Below, one piece after another: positions 23,960 to 36,015 of a stretch of 64,000 nt of DNA (its first letter is position 1; each line of letters opens with the position of its first letter). Location of the stretch: positions 266,993 to 330,992 of the forward strand of contig VZRN01006384.1 of assembly GCA_013397935.1 (NCBI GenBank), read 5' to 3'. A model generated the notes under the pieces. That model saw only the letters and a program-made list of their open reading frames with translations, was not told the DNA's origin and did not search any database. The position numbers and the translations under genes were made by a program. Origin of the DNA: Dasyornis broadbenti. Taxonomy: Eukaryota; Chordata; Aves; Passeriformes; Dasyornithidae.

Positions 23960-26345
23960 GTATCTTTTACAACTATAATAGCTTTACATTATGAAGTCAA
24001 AAGCCTCATAAACCAGTCCTTGGCTTCAGCTGTGCAGAGCTGAGGTCACTGTTCTTTGCTTCATGTTGAAACAGAAAAAGTGTGAAAGGAAAGAACTATG
24101 TGTGGTCTTTTCTTCTCTTGCAAAGAGACAAAATCTTGCAAGAGCAGAGAAATAATAACAAAGATTAACTTATCTGTTCCACTCTTACTGCAACTTTTTG
24201 TCCTTCACTCAATTCACCAATTTTTTAGCAAATTTTAAAATAGAATGCATTCTGTAAAAATAGCCATGGATATTTTTTTTTTGTTCAGAACAAACCATTC
24301 TCATCATCATGTCTGACCTCCTGGAAACCACAAGCCATGAAATTTCGCTTATGGATTCCACCTTCTAGTAATTTGTCAGAGAAGATAAATCTTGGGTAGA
24401 GTTTATTCTGTGTTGACTGGCAAATCTCTCCTGCTCCAACAGAGAAATTTCAAAAGACTTTCACCCTGGCCTGCCGCTTAAGTCAATGCTGATAAAACTA
24501 GATCAGTCTGTCTAAAGGAATTATTTTCTTTCATTCTAAAGCACAGGATGACACTTTGCTTTTATTAATTTACAGGTTGAACTAAACGCCACTCACATCC
24601 TTGTTTCAACACACGGTGTTGCTCGAGGAGCTTCGAGACTGAATTCACACGATACCACCACCCACCCACCCCTGTAGCTGCCCGGAGTCATTTCCTCTAA
24701 CATGCACCAAGCTGACACTTGGGCCAAAGGTACCACTCAAGAGCTGATCTTTGTAGAGATATTGATAAGAGGTGTTAAGATCACTTTCCCTAGTATAATG
24801 GATGCCCTGCCAGCTCTGAGGAATTAATTGAGTAAAGACTCAAGATGTTCAATATATCAGGCAGAAATTTTGCTCCTCTGTCCTTTCAGGAACTTAAATA
24901 CTACTGCAGTTTGCTTTTGTATGGGTTACAAATGCACTTCAAGACATCAAGCAAAGTGGCTGACACCACATAGCAAATCTATGGCAGGATCCCTTGAAAG
25001 CAAGGGGATATTCACAGAGTATTGAATATTCCCATTTAAGCACCCCCAGGGTGCCTGCCAGGCTTTAGGGACTCCTGTTCACCTATAATCCAGAAGCATG
25101 TCTTTGGTACTACAACGACATTCACTGTTTATTTTATCCTTGCTCAATAATAAAAAAGAAGCACTTATGAAATACACTGAGAGTTCCTGAATCAGATGAG
25201 TGCTTAGATTTTGGTTGTAATCAAAGCAAATGAGTCAGTGAGATGACAAAATAGCTCTTCAGAGGTTTTCCCTTGAACAATTCTCTTGAATGCAGCCATC
25301 TCACTGTGAGGTGATTATAATGAAGATTTGCCACCTATCCATCTGATTTTCTGGATTTTGGAGATCTTTCAACCCCTTCAGAATCACTACAAGGTAGGGA
25401 ACAGTTTAATGCTAAATATTTGAAGCCCGTAGCAGGATGGAGTCCATGAATATTTGATAAATATGTACCCTAATTGGTAGAGGTTTTGGGCACTTCAACA
25501 ACAAGCTCATTCTTCTGCCACTTTCACTAGAAAATAACTCTATTATCTATGTTTTCCCACTCACTTATTCTATTCCAAAGCTCATGTTTGCTGACTGTTA
25601 TATATAGTTAGTTTTCTTAAACTTTAAAAGGTCCAGATATTATAAAAGTTGTGAATGTGAAACAGGATTTTCTTCCAAACATGATCTTAACTCCAAGTTT
25701 ACTATTCCTGGAGAGTTGTAGCTGGAGGAGGACCCAGCAGGACTGATGAGTCCTGGCTGAGGACTTAGCCTCTTGCCTCAGTCAACTCTGTAGCTGGTCC
25801 ACCCCACCAACCAGCGCCACTGAGGAAGTGCAGTCGAATCTTTCAGTCAGCTTTCGTTATGCTACTGACTTGATTTCCCATCCGATGAACAGAAAAAGAT
25901 CATCTAAACTCCTTCCTCAGAAAAGAGGATTTAAAGCTTTATCTTAACAAAATGCTACAGACTCTGCAGTGTGGTTAGACCGACCAAGGGGGTCTTCCTT
26001 GTTTCTCAAATCAGTGGGACTGGATTGCCTGTGATCCCTTGTTTTGTTGATACAGGTTGCCTACTTTGTCCATGGCATATCCAGCCTTGGGGTCAGAAAT
26101 GCAGCTTAAATCCCAGGAAAGGCAGACAGACTTTTTTTACTTTCCTCAGTGATGAGGGCACTATTTTCCAGGAACATCCTGCACCTAATCAATTCTTTGC
26201 CATTCACTACTCCTCTGGCACCAGCTTGGTCTCTCTGGTATTCTGCCTGCAACATGCAGTTTAATCTCCTCAAAAGATGTGAGTGCCTGAAAGTCTTTAG
26301 TTTTTCTAAAGCCTTTGGATTTAATATAAGATACCATCATGAAAT
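23960..26345. other. Non-coding AT-rich DNA
   Basis: Nothing beyond a short (CCCA)n-like run near 24,660. No gene recognised. Confidence 0.7.
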
Positions 26346-26350
26346 TTAAT

Positions 26351-26412
26351 GGCCTATGATATTTCAGAAGCCCGACTGGATGATCTAATGATTCCTTCTG
26401 GCTTTAAACACC
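26351..26412 (+). mobile_element. Ancient CR1 3' end
   Basis: GGCCTATGATATTTCAGAAG, then GACTGGATGATCTAATGATT and CCTTCTGGCTTTAAA reproduce, in order, the 3' end of the old CR1 group common in turtles, crocodilians and birds. That end reads roughly GGCCTGTGATAT...GACTAGATGATC...CCTTCTGGCCTTAAA. Only the last 60 bp are clear. The upstream 50 bp may belong to the same copy but are too decayed to claim. Family recall is from memory. Confidence 0.65.
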
Positions 26413-28107
26413 AAACCTCTTGGATCCTCACTTTTCCAATGACTGCTTCATATAAAATACAATTTATAATGAAAAAACCTGATCATTCATCATATATATA
26501 GTCTTCATGGGAGAAAATTACTTTGCTGCAGCAAAATCACAGAAAAAGGAATTTTACTGGGGTATCTGTGGTTTCAGTGGAGGTTTCCTCAACCCAAAGC
26601 CTCGTCTTGTATGGAGGATTGGAGCCATTTCTCTGTGCTGAATCAGGACTTTAGGCCAGTATTACCAGTGAAGTGTGGAATGCCCTTATCAATAAAAAAA
26701 TTAAAAAAGAGCAGAGCCCATTTGCTCAAGAAGTAAAACAAAACAATTTCCCTGTCAAAAAGAGTTCAAAGACTGAGTGATGTGAAAGTCTCTGGGAGGG
26801 GAGAATAGTGAGGAGCAAATGGAACCTTCTAAACAATTACAACAAAAATAAAAACGTTGGTTTAAAATTTATTAAAAAGGACAGCTAAACTAGGAGTCAG
26901 AAAATCTGGGCTCAGGACAGTGTATCAGGCAGGGAAGCCTAAAATGAGATGTCAGGAGCCTTTGAGTGTTTAGATTCAAGTTAGTGACCAAGCTTGCCTA
27001 AAGCTATTCCCAGCCTGGCAGCAGCTCTACAGTGGGGACAGCAGGATTCTGGGCTGGCTTCTGCCAAATCCTCTCTGCAACCAGGGCCATGGCACGCAGC
27101 ACAGGGCATGGGACATGGGACTCCCCTGAGCATGTAGCTCAGGTGCACTTGTTTCCACCCCTGCTCCTCATGCAGCTTAGCCAGCAAAGGAGCAGTCTGA
27201 AAACAGTTCTTCTTCCCTCCAGGACATCTACTTTTCCACCCTGTGGTGGGGTGCCTTATAGATTGCAGAGGATCTTAAACCCAAATTAGAGCCAAGAGTC
27301 CAGGAAATGTCCATACCACTGCAAGCAGCATGCTGTCTGTGCTGGGATACTGCGGGAAGCAGAAGCCCTGTGGCCTGGCAGAGAGATGGAATCTCAGTGT
27401 GGGCGTCTCCCCACAAGTCTATTTTGGAAAGGGTCTATAGAGAAAAAATTAGATTATTGAGAGACTAAGACTGTATAGTCCAGTTGATTTACTGCTTTTT
27501 GTCTCACTGTTCAGGACACTGCCTGAGAGATGACTGGTTTCCTTCCTCCCGCCCAGAATGAAATCAGCAGGAATTAAGAAGCAGTGCTTTTTCAGGTACA
27601 AATCATTGTTTCCTCTCCCTGCTCCCTTTGCGTTGACAAACTGCTGTATGAGGCATGGATATGTGCATTCAGTTCTGTGTCCTCTCAAAGTGGATTCTTG
27701 CGTGAAGTTTAGTCCCCAAATGCCTGGCACAGCTACTTTTTGAGAAGGACTTAGAATTGCTTCTGAAAAGTCTCCAGTGTAGTTTCCATCTGTGACTGAG
27801 TTCATTAAACAAATTATTTAGCTTGCTCACCAATGTCACAAGGAACTTCATACTGTGATGAATTTGCAGGATGATTTTGCTTTGACTTACTGACTTCTGG
27901 GTCATTCTTATAACTGGTAACAAAACACATAAAATTATTTTTTTATTCTTTTCTTATATCTTTTTAACATGCTTAGTTACTGTGTACAAAGTTACTGGTG
28001 TTACTAAATGACCTAAAATGCAGTAAGATTTAATTTTCAGGAGGACAGTCACACAAAGACATACCAACAATTATTGCCTTTGTTTTTCTGGTACATCTAC
28101 AGTAAGT

Positions 28108-28190
28108 AAAAAATAATAATAGTAAGAGTTACAATAATAATAATAACAATAATAATAACAAGAACAAGCAGAAGAAAAAGACAAAGAAGA
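28108..28190. repeat. (AAT)n/(AAC)n interrupted trinucleotide repeat grading into A/G-rich DNA
   Basis: AATAATAATAG, then ACAATAATAATAATAACAAT and an AAC/AAG-rich tail. Imperfect array of about 80 bp. Confidence 0.9.
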
Positions 28191-29967
28191 GTAATTACAC
28201 TCCCTTTACCTGGAAGGTGGTAAATAATGTCACCATCCATATTACCTGTGCTCTATGAGATGACATAAATGACCTGAATAAAATTATAGCGATACGAAAA
28301 GTAAAGATATCCCCATTATTTTTCTTTGTCTATATTTTAATGGACACAACTTGCCACACAAATGTTTGCTACTGCTTTTCAGCACCTGCTGATGGTATTT
28401 GTATCTTTTAATTGACTAGGACACTGAGTTAAATTGGTTATTTAATTTGATGGTACTTAGTCTAATTTCCCACCAATTTTCTTTAACCTTTGAATGAACT
28501 TTTCTCCCCTCTCCCCTCTGCCATTTGGGAAAGAGCAGAAATTCAGCCCTGAGTAAAAATAATTCTTATACTTTTGTTTCCTTATGTTGGGGTTTGTGTC
28601 TCATTTTCTTGCAAGAGATTGTAGAACATAATTTGCCTGCCATCATCTTCATGATGGTATGATGCTTGATAGAGAATATTTGTGCTGTAGGTGTGCATGT
28701 TACTTCACAGTTTGAATACCATCCTGCTCATTTGCCTGCTGTGCCATGACTTTCAGAGGATGGTTTTTTCCTTTTCATGGTATGTTCCTGCATTTTATCA
28801 ATTACGGTGATTAAAATATGTTTTTCTGGAAAACAGCATGAATTGTTCAGCTGAAGAATTTGGAGAGGAGTATACAGCATTTGGATATCCTTAGATCATA
28901 GCACTGATGCAGCTCAGCTGGCACGCTGAATTGCTGCCAAAGTGACTTCCATGGAATTCCTTGTGCAGAGTGAGACCAGTCCTTCCATTTCTGAGGTTTG
29001 CTCAATTAAAATGAACAGTGTGCATAGTTTGCTGATTTGCCTGAAAATTAAGTCTCTCTCATATCAGCTAGCACACCATTTTGCTGGATCTAATAGAAAA
29101 CTGGGAACAGGGTGATAGCCCCAGCATGGAGGAATGGTGACAGCCCTTTCACCTGCAGCCATTGCACTTGACAGGACGGAGCTGTTCAGCACTGCAGGAA
29201 CAATAGAAAAAAACTTTTGGGTAAGAACTCTTCTTCCTTCCTGAAAATCTGGCACTCTGACAGGATGAAAATAGCTTGATACTGATATCATGCATACCTG
29301 GAAAACCACCTTAGAATACCATAATTCAGTGGTGCTACCAAAGAGATTGTACCACTCAGTCCCTTCCCTCTGGAATTGGCAAATAATTTGTGCCGTCATT
29401 CAGTGAATTAGCTATGGGACTGAAGTGGCTGAAAAATTACTTAAGAAATAGCTTGCTCCTGTCCGTGTTAGTTTTCTGAACACTTTCACAGCTTGACTGC
29501 AAATTCCTGCAAGGAGTGAGTAGTGAGTGCATGAGAACGAGCTGCTGGGAATGGAAGGTGAGCAGGATACCAGAACAACCAAGGACATTGAAGCAAATTC
29601 ATGGACTAAGTGGAATTTGGGGATCCTTGTGTAAGCAGCTATTCAAGAGAAGGCCTATAGAGTTATAGGAATGATTTTCTGCTGGATGAGAGAAAGACAA
29701 GGGGAATGAGAGTTCTTAGTCTTAGCACACCTATGAACTTAACTTTCATCCGGGTCATGAGGCTTTCTCAGAGCACAGAAATTTAAGAACATACACAAAA
29801 CTCCCTGTAGGAACAGGTTTCTGAAGTGTTCTTACTTAACTCTATTCCAATTGTAGTTTAAAGTGAGAAATAAATGTAGAAAATAAATTTTTCAGTATTT
29901 CCACAGAGAATATAAGAATACAAAAAATTTTTGAGAGGCAATTGGCGCAATTTTCTCATTTGTTTTT

Positions 29968-29983
29968 GGTTGGTTGGTTGGTT
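29968..29983. repeat. (GGTT)4 microsatellite
   Basis: Four GGTT units flanked by T runs. Confidence 0.9.
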
Positions 29984-30962
29984 TTTTAAGCTCAAGTAGG
30001 CTAAAAAACTTCCAGGTTGTCTTCCTGCTGATAAGTTGAACATAATTCACAAAATACGCTTCTAATTATTTATGACCTCTCAGCATGCAAGAACATGCAA
30101 AAATTATTTCCATCATTTTTTCACATTAAGAAGTTAAAGACCAGGGAACTACCTCTATAATTAGGACCCAGAATTTTCAGCTCACTGTATGAACAAGGGC
30201 TGCCTACAATGATTATTTCAGTACAGCAAGAGTAAAGCCATTATATCCAATTCTGCCTCATTCCACTAAAAATCTATGCCTCAGCTTTAACCCACTCAGG
30301 TCAGTTTTCCTCATCTCTTTAAAAATTCTGTCCTCCACAATGTATGATATGGATATTCTTTTAATGGAAAAAGTAATTACAACAATTTTTCAAGCGATCA
30401 CAATACCACTGTGCCCTCAATTCCCAAGGGCCATTCCAAGAATTTCTTTTAATTCAGAAATAGATTACAAACGTGACATAATCTTTCTCACTCAAATTGA
30501 GTATGTAAATTTGTCCAGGGAACCTCAGTCCTCCAGCAGCTCCATCTCTGAGCCCCAGTGCCCGAATATCCCAGCAGGTGAGGAAAATTGGTCGTTTTGG
30601 TCATTCCAAGCAAAATGGGCCCGGCCACAGAGCTGGTGTAAACTGACTCAGTGGTCACAGGAGTGATGCTGATTTTTGCCAGCTAAGGAGACTATTATAT
30701 TCATTTTGCTTATGTGTGAAGACCTTTTCTGAAATAGCATGTGCTGATTGTCTCTCCAAGGTAGAAACATGCCAGGAATTGTAAATTAGCCATGCATAAT
30801 GCATTTGAGGTAACACTCGGGTTTATTGCCTCTTGGTAAGTTATTAAGCTTTTATGGAAGCATATTTTGTATGAGCATCAGTATTATCCACATGCTTTGT
30901 ACCTAATGTGTTTCGCTTCTTTAGCACATTTCAGTTAAGGGCTTTAAAACAGGCTACAAACG

Positions 30963-31040
30963 CTAATGAGTCGAGCTTTGCAGCGCTCCAGTGAGGAAGG
31001 TAAGCAGCATCATTGCAGGTCAGGGTACTGAGGAATGGGG
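30963..31040 (+). mobile_element. Possible L2/MIR-like ancient fragment
   Basis: AGCGCTCCAGTGAGGAAGGT followed by AAGCAGCATCATTGCAGGTC and ACTGAGGAATGG resembles the conserved 3' half of old L2/MIR-type elements. There it is roughly AGCACCCCTGTGAGGTAGGTAAGT, then a short ATT-rich link, then GGAAACTGAGGCA. It is short and diverged. It also contains a plausible splice donor (AAG/GTAAGC at 30,998-31,005), but no exon was recognised beside it. Confidence 0.4.
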
Positions 31041-32614
31041 AGGCTTTCTAAAGACAACACAATAAAATTCAGATGGTGGTTCCTGCCCTTCTGTCAGTAC
31101 ATTGAGCCCTTTTCCTGTTTCTCCCCAGCAGCGGGATAGGAAAGGAATGCAGCTTGCCCATGGTTGCTGGCTGCATCTCCAAGAGCAGCAGGGTGCTAGA
31201 TGCACCCAGGACTGGACACCTTTCCAGGTGCCCCCTACCCCTGGGCAGAGTTGGTCCCTCTGGCCTCACAGCTCTGCCTGTATCCACACTCTCTCCTTTT
31301 CCTTTAATGCCAAACTCTGTGATTCCGTCTCTATGGCCCCAAGCATGCTCTTGCAAAGGTCCCCATCATGGTGCACCTTTTCAGCTCCTGACTCTTGACT
31401 TCAGCCCTCCCTGCTCCGATCCTGACGTGCTCCCCCTAACAGCAGCACTTGGGGGCTTCCTTACACCCTGGTATGCATCCTTGCACACTAAATAATTGCA
31501 GCTGTAATACAGAATTAAAGCCTATCACCCACAAGTGGGAGATCTTTCCAAAGCTCTTTTTCAAGATATGTTTTCTCAGAGGACAGCTCTGCTGAGACCT
31601 CCAAGCTAGCATACCTTAAGCATGAAGATTTATTGCTGCTGGAAATTTTTGTCCTTTATTACATGCTCTGCTTATGGGAGCTCAGTAGGAGTTGAGCAGG
31701 AAGGGAACTATGCCACCAACGAGCAGAGGGATGATGCTGCAAGGCACTGACGTGGTCCCTGCCTGCCACGTCCGTGCTGGGGTCCTGCTGCTGCTGGTGC
31801 AGCTGCCACTCAGACACACATCTGAGAGGAAAACACAAAACCATCAACCACCATGTGTATAAGTGGGTCCCAGGAGGCTGCTGTGGCTTCCCCTCCAGGG
31901 CTGCCTGCTGCTGTGCAGAGATGCTGGTGAAGCAAAGCTGGCAAACACGCCTGAGCAGATACCCTGTCCCTCCTTCTGTCTCCTCCCCTGCCTGGTCAGC
32001 CCAGGGCCACAGCAGGTCCCAAGGGCAGTGCCACAGGTGAACACTCATAATGCAGCTGGAATTGGCCTCTGGCTGCACAGGGCTGAGAGTTCTGACTGAG
32101 CCCAGTGCAAAGTGCCAGCACAGATGGAACAAATGAACAGCCATCCCTCTAATATGGAAACAGAGGAGAAACTTCCATTAGGAAACTTACTGGTGCTTGC
32201 TTACACAAACCTTTTCATCCCCTGACATTAATTTTTCTCCTTCAACATTGTGAGTGGCTGGTATTTAACTTTAGAAGTTTTCCTGTTTTCTGTGCTGGGT
32301 ACCTCCTCTACCTCTCCCTACCCCTTAAGTATGTTCCCAGACCTACCTCTTGTCAGGACATGTCAGACCTGCAAGCTGAAATGTCAGGTCCATCAGGAGA
32401 AATTTCCTTTAATAAAACTAGAGTTGCTTTGAGGCTACCTTAATATCATCTTTTAAATAGTCTCTCTTTCTCTCATTTTTGCCCTCACATACATGCACAT
32501 ATTTAGATATTTTTTCATTCATTTACTTTTCCTGAATGCCATGATCTGTAGAAGCCTTTAAATGTTTCTATCAACTCTTACACAGTCACTCTCATTTTAT
32601 CTCTATGGCCAGTA

Positions 32615-32628
32615 TTTCCCTCTAGTGG
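32615..32628 (-). promoter_or_regulatory. CTCF-like motif, reverse orientation
   Basis: TTTCCCTCTAGTGG on the plus strand is the reverse of the CTCF core, with 12 of 14 positions matching SYGCCMYCTRSTGG. It faces the motif at 8795. Confidence 0.35.
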
Positions 32629-33590
32629 AGCTGCTGCATTCAGTGTGGTGCCCTGCTGGGGTCCCCAGTCGTCAAGATTGAGATCTGTCACTTCTCAACA
32701 CCTCTGGTCAGCTACTCAGTAAGAGATTCTTTCCTTTTCAGGCTGAATGTCATCTTCTCAATCCTTCTTTATCAAGATTTAAAAATATGAGTGGTAAAAG
32801 AACACAAACCAACCCTTCTCTCCTGAAACACAAAGTGCACGTATGTAGGTATTTCTAAACTTTTCTTCACCTTCTAGAAACTTGGCCACATTGGTGCATT
32901 TCAGGTTCACCCACTCTTCCCAGATGCACCCCAAAGTTCCATGCCAGAGTTTAGTGGCTCATTTATCTATGTAATATTCCTGGATGAACTGTTTGAACAA
33001 GTCCATGTAACGGGGAAAGACAAGGCACTGCTTGGATTCCCAAACCCAAGTTTTGGTTCTGATAGTGAGTGGTCAGGGTCTTGCTTGACTCATTTTCACA
33101 GTGTAGTCTCTATCAGGGCTACTGGTGCAGCTGCTTGTTCTATTTGGACACAAACCCCCTCTTTTCCAGTTTCCCTTCTCCCTTTTTCTTCTATTTCTTT
33201 GTCTCTTTTTCTTTCAACTGCCATATTACATGACAACAGGACGGAGAGGGGACTTTCAGAAATTAAGTAATGATATTATCTCATTAGAAGCTTTCAGGGT
33301 TACATTGGGAAAATTTTTCCAGTCCATGACAACTTTCCTCTTACCCCAGACCAAAGAATTTTTGCACTAAAAGGGGCAGCACAGATCAGCTCTGTCTGTA
33401 CACCCAATTTTTTTGGTAGACTAAATTTTTTGATCACCTGTTACAATGTACTCTGACAGATAAGAAAGAGGATGAATTGATCCAGTGGGAAAAGTTTTAT
33501 GAAGAAATCAACAGCCATGTTAGGGTTGAGAAAAAGAAAAGAAAAAGAACGAATTTGAAACAAAGTAGTGCACTGGAAATGAAGCTTGTT

Positions 33591-33622
33591 AAAAAGAGAG
33601 AGAGAGGGGAAGAGAGAGAGAG
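33591..33622. repeat. (GA)n simple repeat
   Basis: GAGAGAGAGAGGGGAAGAGAGAGAGAG with A-rich edges, continuing a homopurine-rich stretch that starts near 33,525. GA arrays can bind GAGA-type factors or form triplex DNA; neither can be shown here. Confidence 0.9.
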
Positions 33623-34055
33623 CTAATTTTTGTAAAAGTGTCTCTGTGGATCAAAACGGTACTTTCCTTGGACAGATACTGCCCAATAATATGTTTCAGA
33701 GTGTACAGTGTGCCAGTTCTTCTGTGCCTCTTGTCCTTTGTCCCCACATACCCATGGTGATTTGAAAGTGGCAGAATTTAAAAGAAAGTGCTTTATGTAA
33801 TCAACTGATTTCCAGAAGCCTAAGTATCTGTGCCAGAAAAATGAAAGAGAAATCAAATTAGTTCTTCATAGAGCTTGTGGAAAAATGGAAAGCATCCAAA
33901 GAAAGACAAATAAGTGGGGCTGCATATGAGCTGATATTAAAGTTCAGGGAGTCCCTGAGCTGTTTGCCCATCTATCAATGAAAGCACATCTTCCTCTAGA
34001 GGCCCACTTCAGATTTCAAACATGCATGGAATGAAACCTATAGAGAACTATAGAG

Positions 34056-34084
34056 AAAAAAAAAAAATATATATATATATATAT
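34056..34084. repeat. A12 plus (AT)n microsatellite
   Basis: An A run followed by about eight AT units, preceded by two direct copies of CTATAGAGAA at 34,038-34,057. Likely polymorphic. Confidence 0.93.
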
Positions 34085-36000
34085 GCACTATATATTGTTA
34101 ATCCTTTATGTTTTCATGCTCTGTATAAGAATTATTCTATAGATGATCCATAATTATAATGTTAAAATAAAAAGAAGTTAGAGTTCATCCTTGATGTAGT
34201 GACATGTAGTCATAGGACTCTCCTCAACAGTGCTGTAGCAAGCACAGAATGTTTGATTACCAGTCACTCTTTTTATCCCCACTATTCCCTTATTAACACT
34301 TGTAGGGATCCAAGAGTTTAGGTGGTAACTTCCAGATCCAGACAGCAGCAAGTCTGCCTTATGTGTCAAACTGTGCCATACTACCCATAATAAAAGCCAG
34401 TTCTGTGAGCTGTTTGTCAGAGCCTGGGATTGCAATGAACAGTTTCTGCTAACCTTTTAGAAACCTTGGTTTCTCAAAGCAGCTTGTGAGGGTGACAAGC
34501 ATAGATATTTAATGATGCCGCAAGTTGCAACTTCCACTTCTGCACTTCCCAGGTGGGCCTGTGAGCTAATCCATGGGAATACAACAAATCTCAACTCTAA
34601 CTTTCACCAAAAAGTCATAATCATTTACAGTTATGCATTGCATTATTTCCGTGTTTTTGTTTCCTCTCTGCTGAGACACTCTCTTTACAAAGTCAGTAAA
34701 ATGTTGATATATACAGTGGTGGTATATTTAGGAGCCTTAGAGAGGATAGTGAAAATGCCATTCCCAAACCAAGACACGAATCTGTCCTCTGGATTTCAGA
34801 CAGTAAGGAGTATCCAGTCTTGTCCCTCACAGCTACAAATGAGTCAGTAGCTGCCTAGTCCAGACAAGTCCATAGAATATTGAGTCCTTACTCTCAGGGA
34901 CCCAGCCAGACAGTTCTTTTTGCACTCTATTATAAACCTCAATTCAGGCATTAAAAGTTTCTGTGTCACATAAGAAAAGGGCAGGATAGTTCAAGGCTGA
35001 TTTGACAATGTTCTAGCTCACTTTAGCAGCAAGTAAATATTTTAAGTGGAAATGCTCAAAGTGATTCTGAAAAATTGATGGCTGTCCTACCGCCATCACC
35101 AGGACTTGCCAGTCTGAGATACAAGTGTGCACACAGTCCGCTTTAGATTTTAATCTATTGCTGACTTAATAGGAGTTCATGAGGTAGGTTCTGACAAGTG
35201 ATTTTCTCTGAATATGATTTTCTTTAATATTTTTTTCCCTTTGAGGAAATATTAGCAGCTATTTCCTTGATGTAGTTTGCAACTTCAGTTCTGCTGGTTT
35301 GACAGATTAATAGATTTTACTTTTTTGACTTGTTTGTAAACTGTGTGTTTTATCTTTCCTTCAGTCTGGATGTAACCAAGTATCTGCAACTTCTCCATAA
35401 GAATTCACTGTGTAAAACTTTCATAACTTTTCTTGCCTGCCCTGGTTTAATTTCACCTCGTTGCTACTCCGGGTGTTTGGGATTTTGAGGGTAGCACTTG
35501 CCACATGCTGAATACTTGCTTAATGGGAATTTTGGGGGAAATAATCAGAAGTAAAGGAAGAATTGAAATGTAACTAAGAGAGAAACGAGTTAGGGAGGGA
35601 GAAAGGAGAAAAAAAAAATTTCTTGTGTAGACATGCATTTTGTAGTAGATAAACAGCTGACATGGACTAGAACCATAAGGGCCCTTCTTGGGGTGAATGT
35701 TGGAGAGCAATGAGAAATAATGGTGAATGCACTATGGGGAAGCTGGTGCCAGAGCAATTTTGCTCAGCTGATGAATCTACCAGCCCTGCCTCCCCAGGCA
35801 CTGTTCTATGCTGATGCATAATGGTTTCTCACAGCAATGGGCTCCAGGGAGCCATTTCTGCAGACAGTCACAGAGGTTTGCCTAGTGTTCCCAGCTTACT
35901 AGAGACCTTGGAAAAAGAAGATGCAGTCAGCATCTAGGTCTTTATTCTCTTACAGAATCCTTCTCCAACTCATTTTTATGAATCTCTTAGATGAGGTTCC

Positions 36001-36015
36001 TTTTTTTTTTTTTTT
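36001..36015. repeat. T15 homopolymer
   Basis: Fifteen consecutive T with no recognisable retroposon on its minus-strand upstream side. Confidence 0.95.

Larger units (their letters stand above)
26415..32600. other. Non-coding DNA with a GC-richer, CpG-poor patch at 31,080-32,100
   Basis: The longest frame in the window (31659-32144, minus, 161 codons) lies here. It is rich in W, C, H, Q and S, has no domain I recognise, and is overlapped on the plus strand by 88- and 78-codon frames, so it reflects composition and not coding. Simple repeats at 28,108 and 29,968 and the L2/MIR-like trace at 30,963 are listed separately. Confidence 0.7.

Noticed and set aside
31659..32144. 161-codon minus-strand frame, the longest in the window
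   Set aside because: No domain or family recognised, and overlapping frames occur on the opposite strand. It sits in a locally GC-rich patch where long chance frames are expected.
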